DNA from: Rhodomicrobium lacus
Lineage (GTDB): Bacteria > Pseudomonadota > Alphaproteobacteria > Rhizobiales > Rhodomicrobiaceae
Length of the DNA: 64,000 nt
Direction: 5' to 3'
NCBI RefSeq assembly: GCF_003992725.1
Contig: NZ_RZNF01000012.1
Coordinates: 558,001 to 622,000 of the forward strand
Made by a program: the position numbers and the translations under genes. The notes under the pieces were generated by a model. It had not been told where the DNA came from. It worked only from the letters and a program-made list of their open reading frames with translations, and ran no database searches. Of the stretch, positions 63,684-64,000 are shown piece by piece. Numbering within the stretch: position 1 is the first letter of the stretch; the number at the start of each line of letters is the position of its first letter.

Positions 63684-64000
63684 TCAACCGCGGCGCGCCA
63701 CCCACGTCGTGATTTCCGCGGCTACCTGCTGGAACGCGGTATTCAAAGCATGAATGCCTGCGTTCGGATCGGGGGACGCGGCGGCCACGCTGGCGTGGAA
63801 ACGCTTCGTGGTGACGACGGAAGAGGTTCGCTCGTCCACGAGTTTCACGTAAACGTCGACGACGGCCTCGGCCGAACCGGACGTGGCATCCACCTGAAAA
63901 TCGCGGATTTCGATCGCCAGCGACAGGTCGCCCGTCACGCGGTCCTGATTGGTGAGCACCGCTCGAAAGGCACCGGAATTGGCCAGCGTCTGAACAAGCC
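63684..64000 (-). CDS. ABC-type transport auxiliary lipoprotein (partial)
   Basis: The C-terminal 105 or so residues of a protein that begins beyond the right edge. The frame is open to the edge and reads LANSGAFRAVLTNQDRVTGD followed by LSLAIEIRDFQVD and VYVKLVDERTSSVVTTKRFH, the ending of the ABC_trans_aux (PqiC/MlaD-associated) lipoprotein domain. Such lipoproteins work with MCE-type lipid transporters at the outer membrane. The upstream partners are outside the window, so the identity rests on this fragment. Confidence 0.8.
   Translation of the reverse strand, partial: LVQTLANSGAFRAVLTNQDRVTGDLSLAIEIRDFQVDATSGSAEAVVDVYVKLVDERTSSVVTTKRFHASVAAASPDPNAGIHALNTAFQQVAAEITTWVARRG

Overview
The window reads as a GC-rich alphaproteobacterial chromosome segment from a purple non-sulphur phototroph of the order Hyphomicrobiales (Rhizobiales). 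The strongest evidence is two tandem LH2 antenna gene pairs (pucBA) with a pucC assembly gene, PpsR/CrtJ-type TGT-N12-ACA sites at both puc promoters, aerobic-type cobalamin genes (cobN, cobW, cobQ) with a B12 riboswitch, an alphaproteobacterial GcrA-like protein and a single LolC/E-type permease. A Rhodomicrobium-like genus is my guess; the sequence alone does not prove it. No tRNA, rRNA, CRISPR array or insertion sequence was recognised.

Layout. 1-9.7 kb: mixed housekeeping genes (HAD phosphatase, Mop/TOBE molybdate binder, tyrosine phosphatase, propionyl-CoA synthetase, L,D-transpeptidase, LolD-LolC, LMW phosphatase, fructosamine kinase). 9.8-12.4 kb: exported protein of unknown function, short YadA-like trimeric adhesin, small proteins. 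12.6-22.3 kb: H+-pyrophosphatase, then the conserved block ychF-pth-rplY-prs, with two peculiarities: Pth carries a tail of about 530 residues rich in Ala, Glu, Val and Pro, and a divergent TetR/outer-membrane-protein pair sits between rplY and prs. 22.4-26.3 kb: lipoprotein, PgeF, MidA-type methyltransferase, CoA-binding protein. 26.3-28.5 kb: a self-contained regulatory module, with an XRE/S24-like repressor divergent from a GcrA-like gene overlapping an unknown gene and two identical-type palindromes in the intergenic region. 28.7-33.5 kb: MgtC, CreA, a DMT protein, and a redoxin with a DsbD/ScsB reductase.

33.8-42.3 kb: cell-envelope cluster with two Tat-type OpgG/OpgD periplasmic glucan proteins, the OpgH glucosyltransferase, an OmpA-domain protein with a 132-bp tandem repeat, and a small membrane protein. 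42.9-46.6 kb: three small membrane-associated proteins, one His-rich, followed by an atypical P1B-like ATPase without CPx or CxxC motifs; together they look like a dedicated metal-handling platform. 46.6-53.3 kb: DUF1636-cobW-cobN operon behind a cobalamin riboswitch, with cobQ divergent. 54-59 kb: succinate-semialdehyde dehydrogenase, rpiA, an internally duplicated DUF2059-like protein and glutathione reductase. 59.3-62.6 kb: pucC and two pucBA pairs. 62.9-64 kb: a glutathione transferase and the 3' part of an ABC-transport auxiliary lipoprotein gene.

For an undescribed system the best candidates are the S24-repressor/GcrA-like module (27 kb), the His-rich protein/P-type ATPase operon (43-46.5 kb) and the giant-tailed peptidyl-tRNA hydrolase (16.7-18.8 kb).
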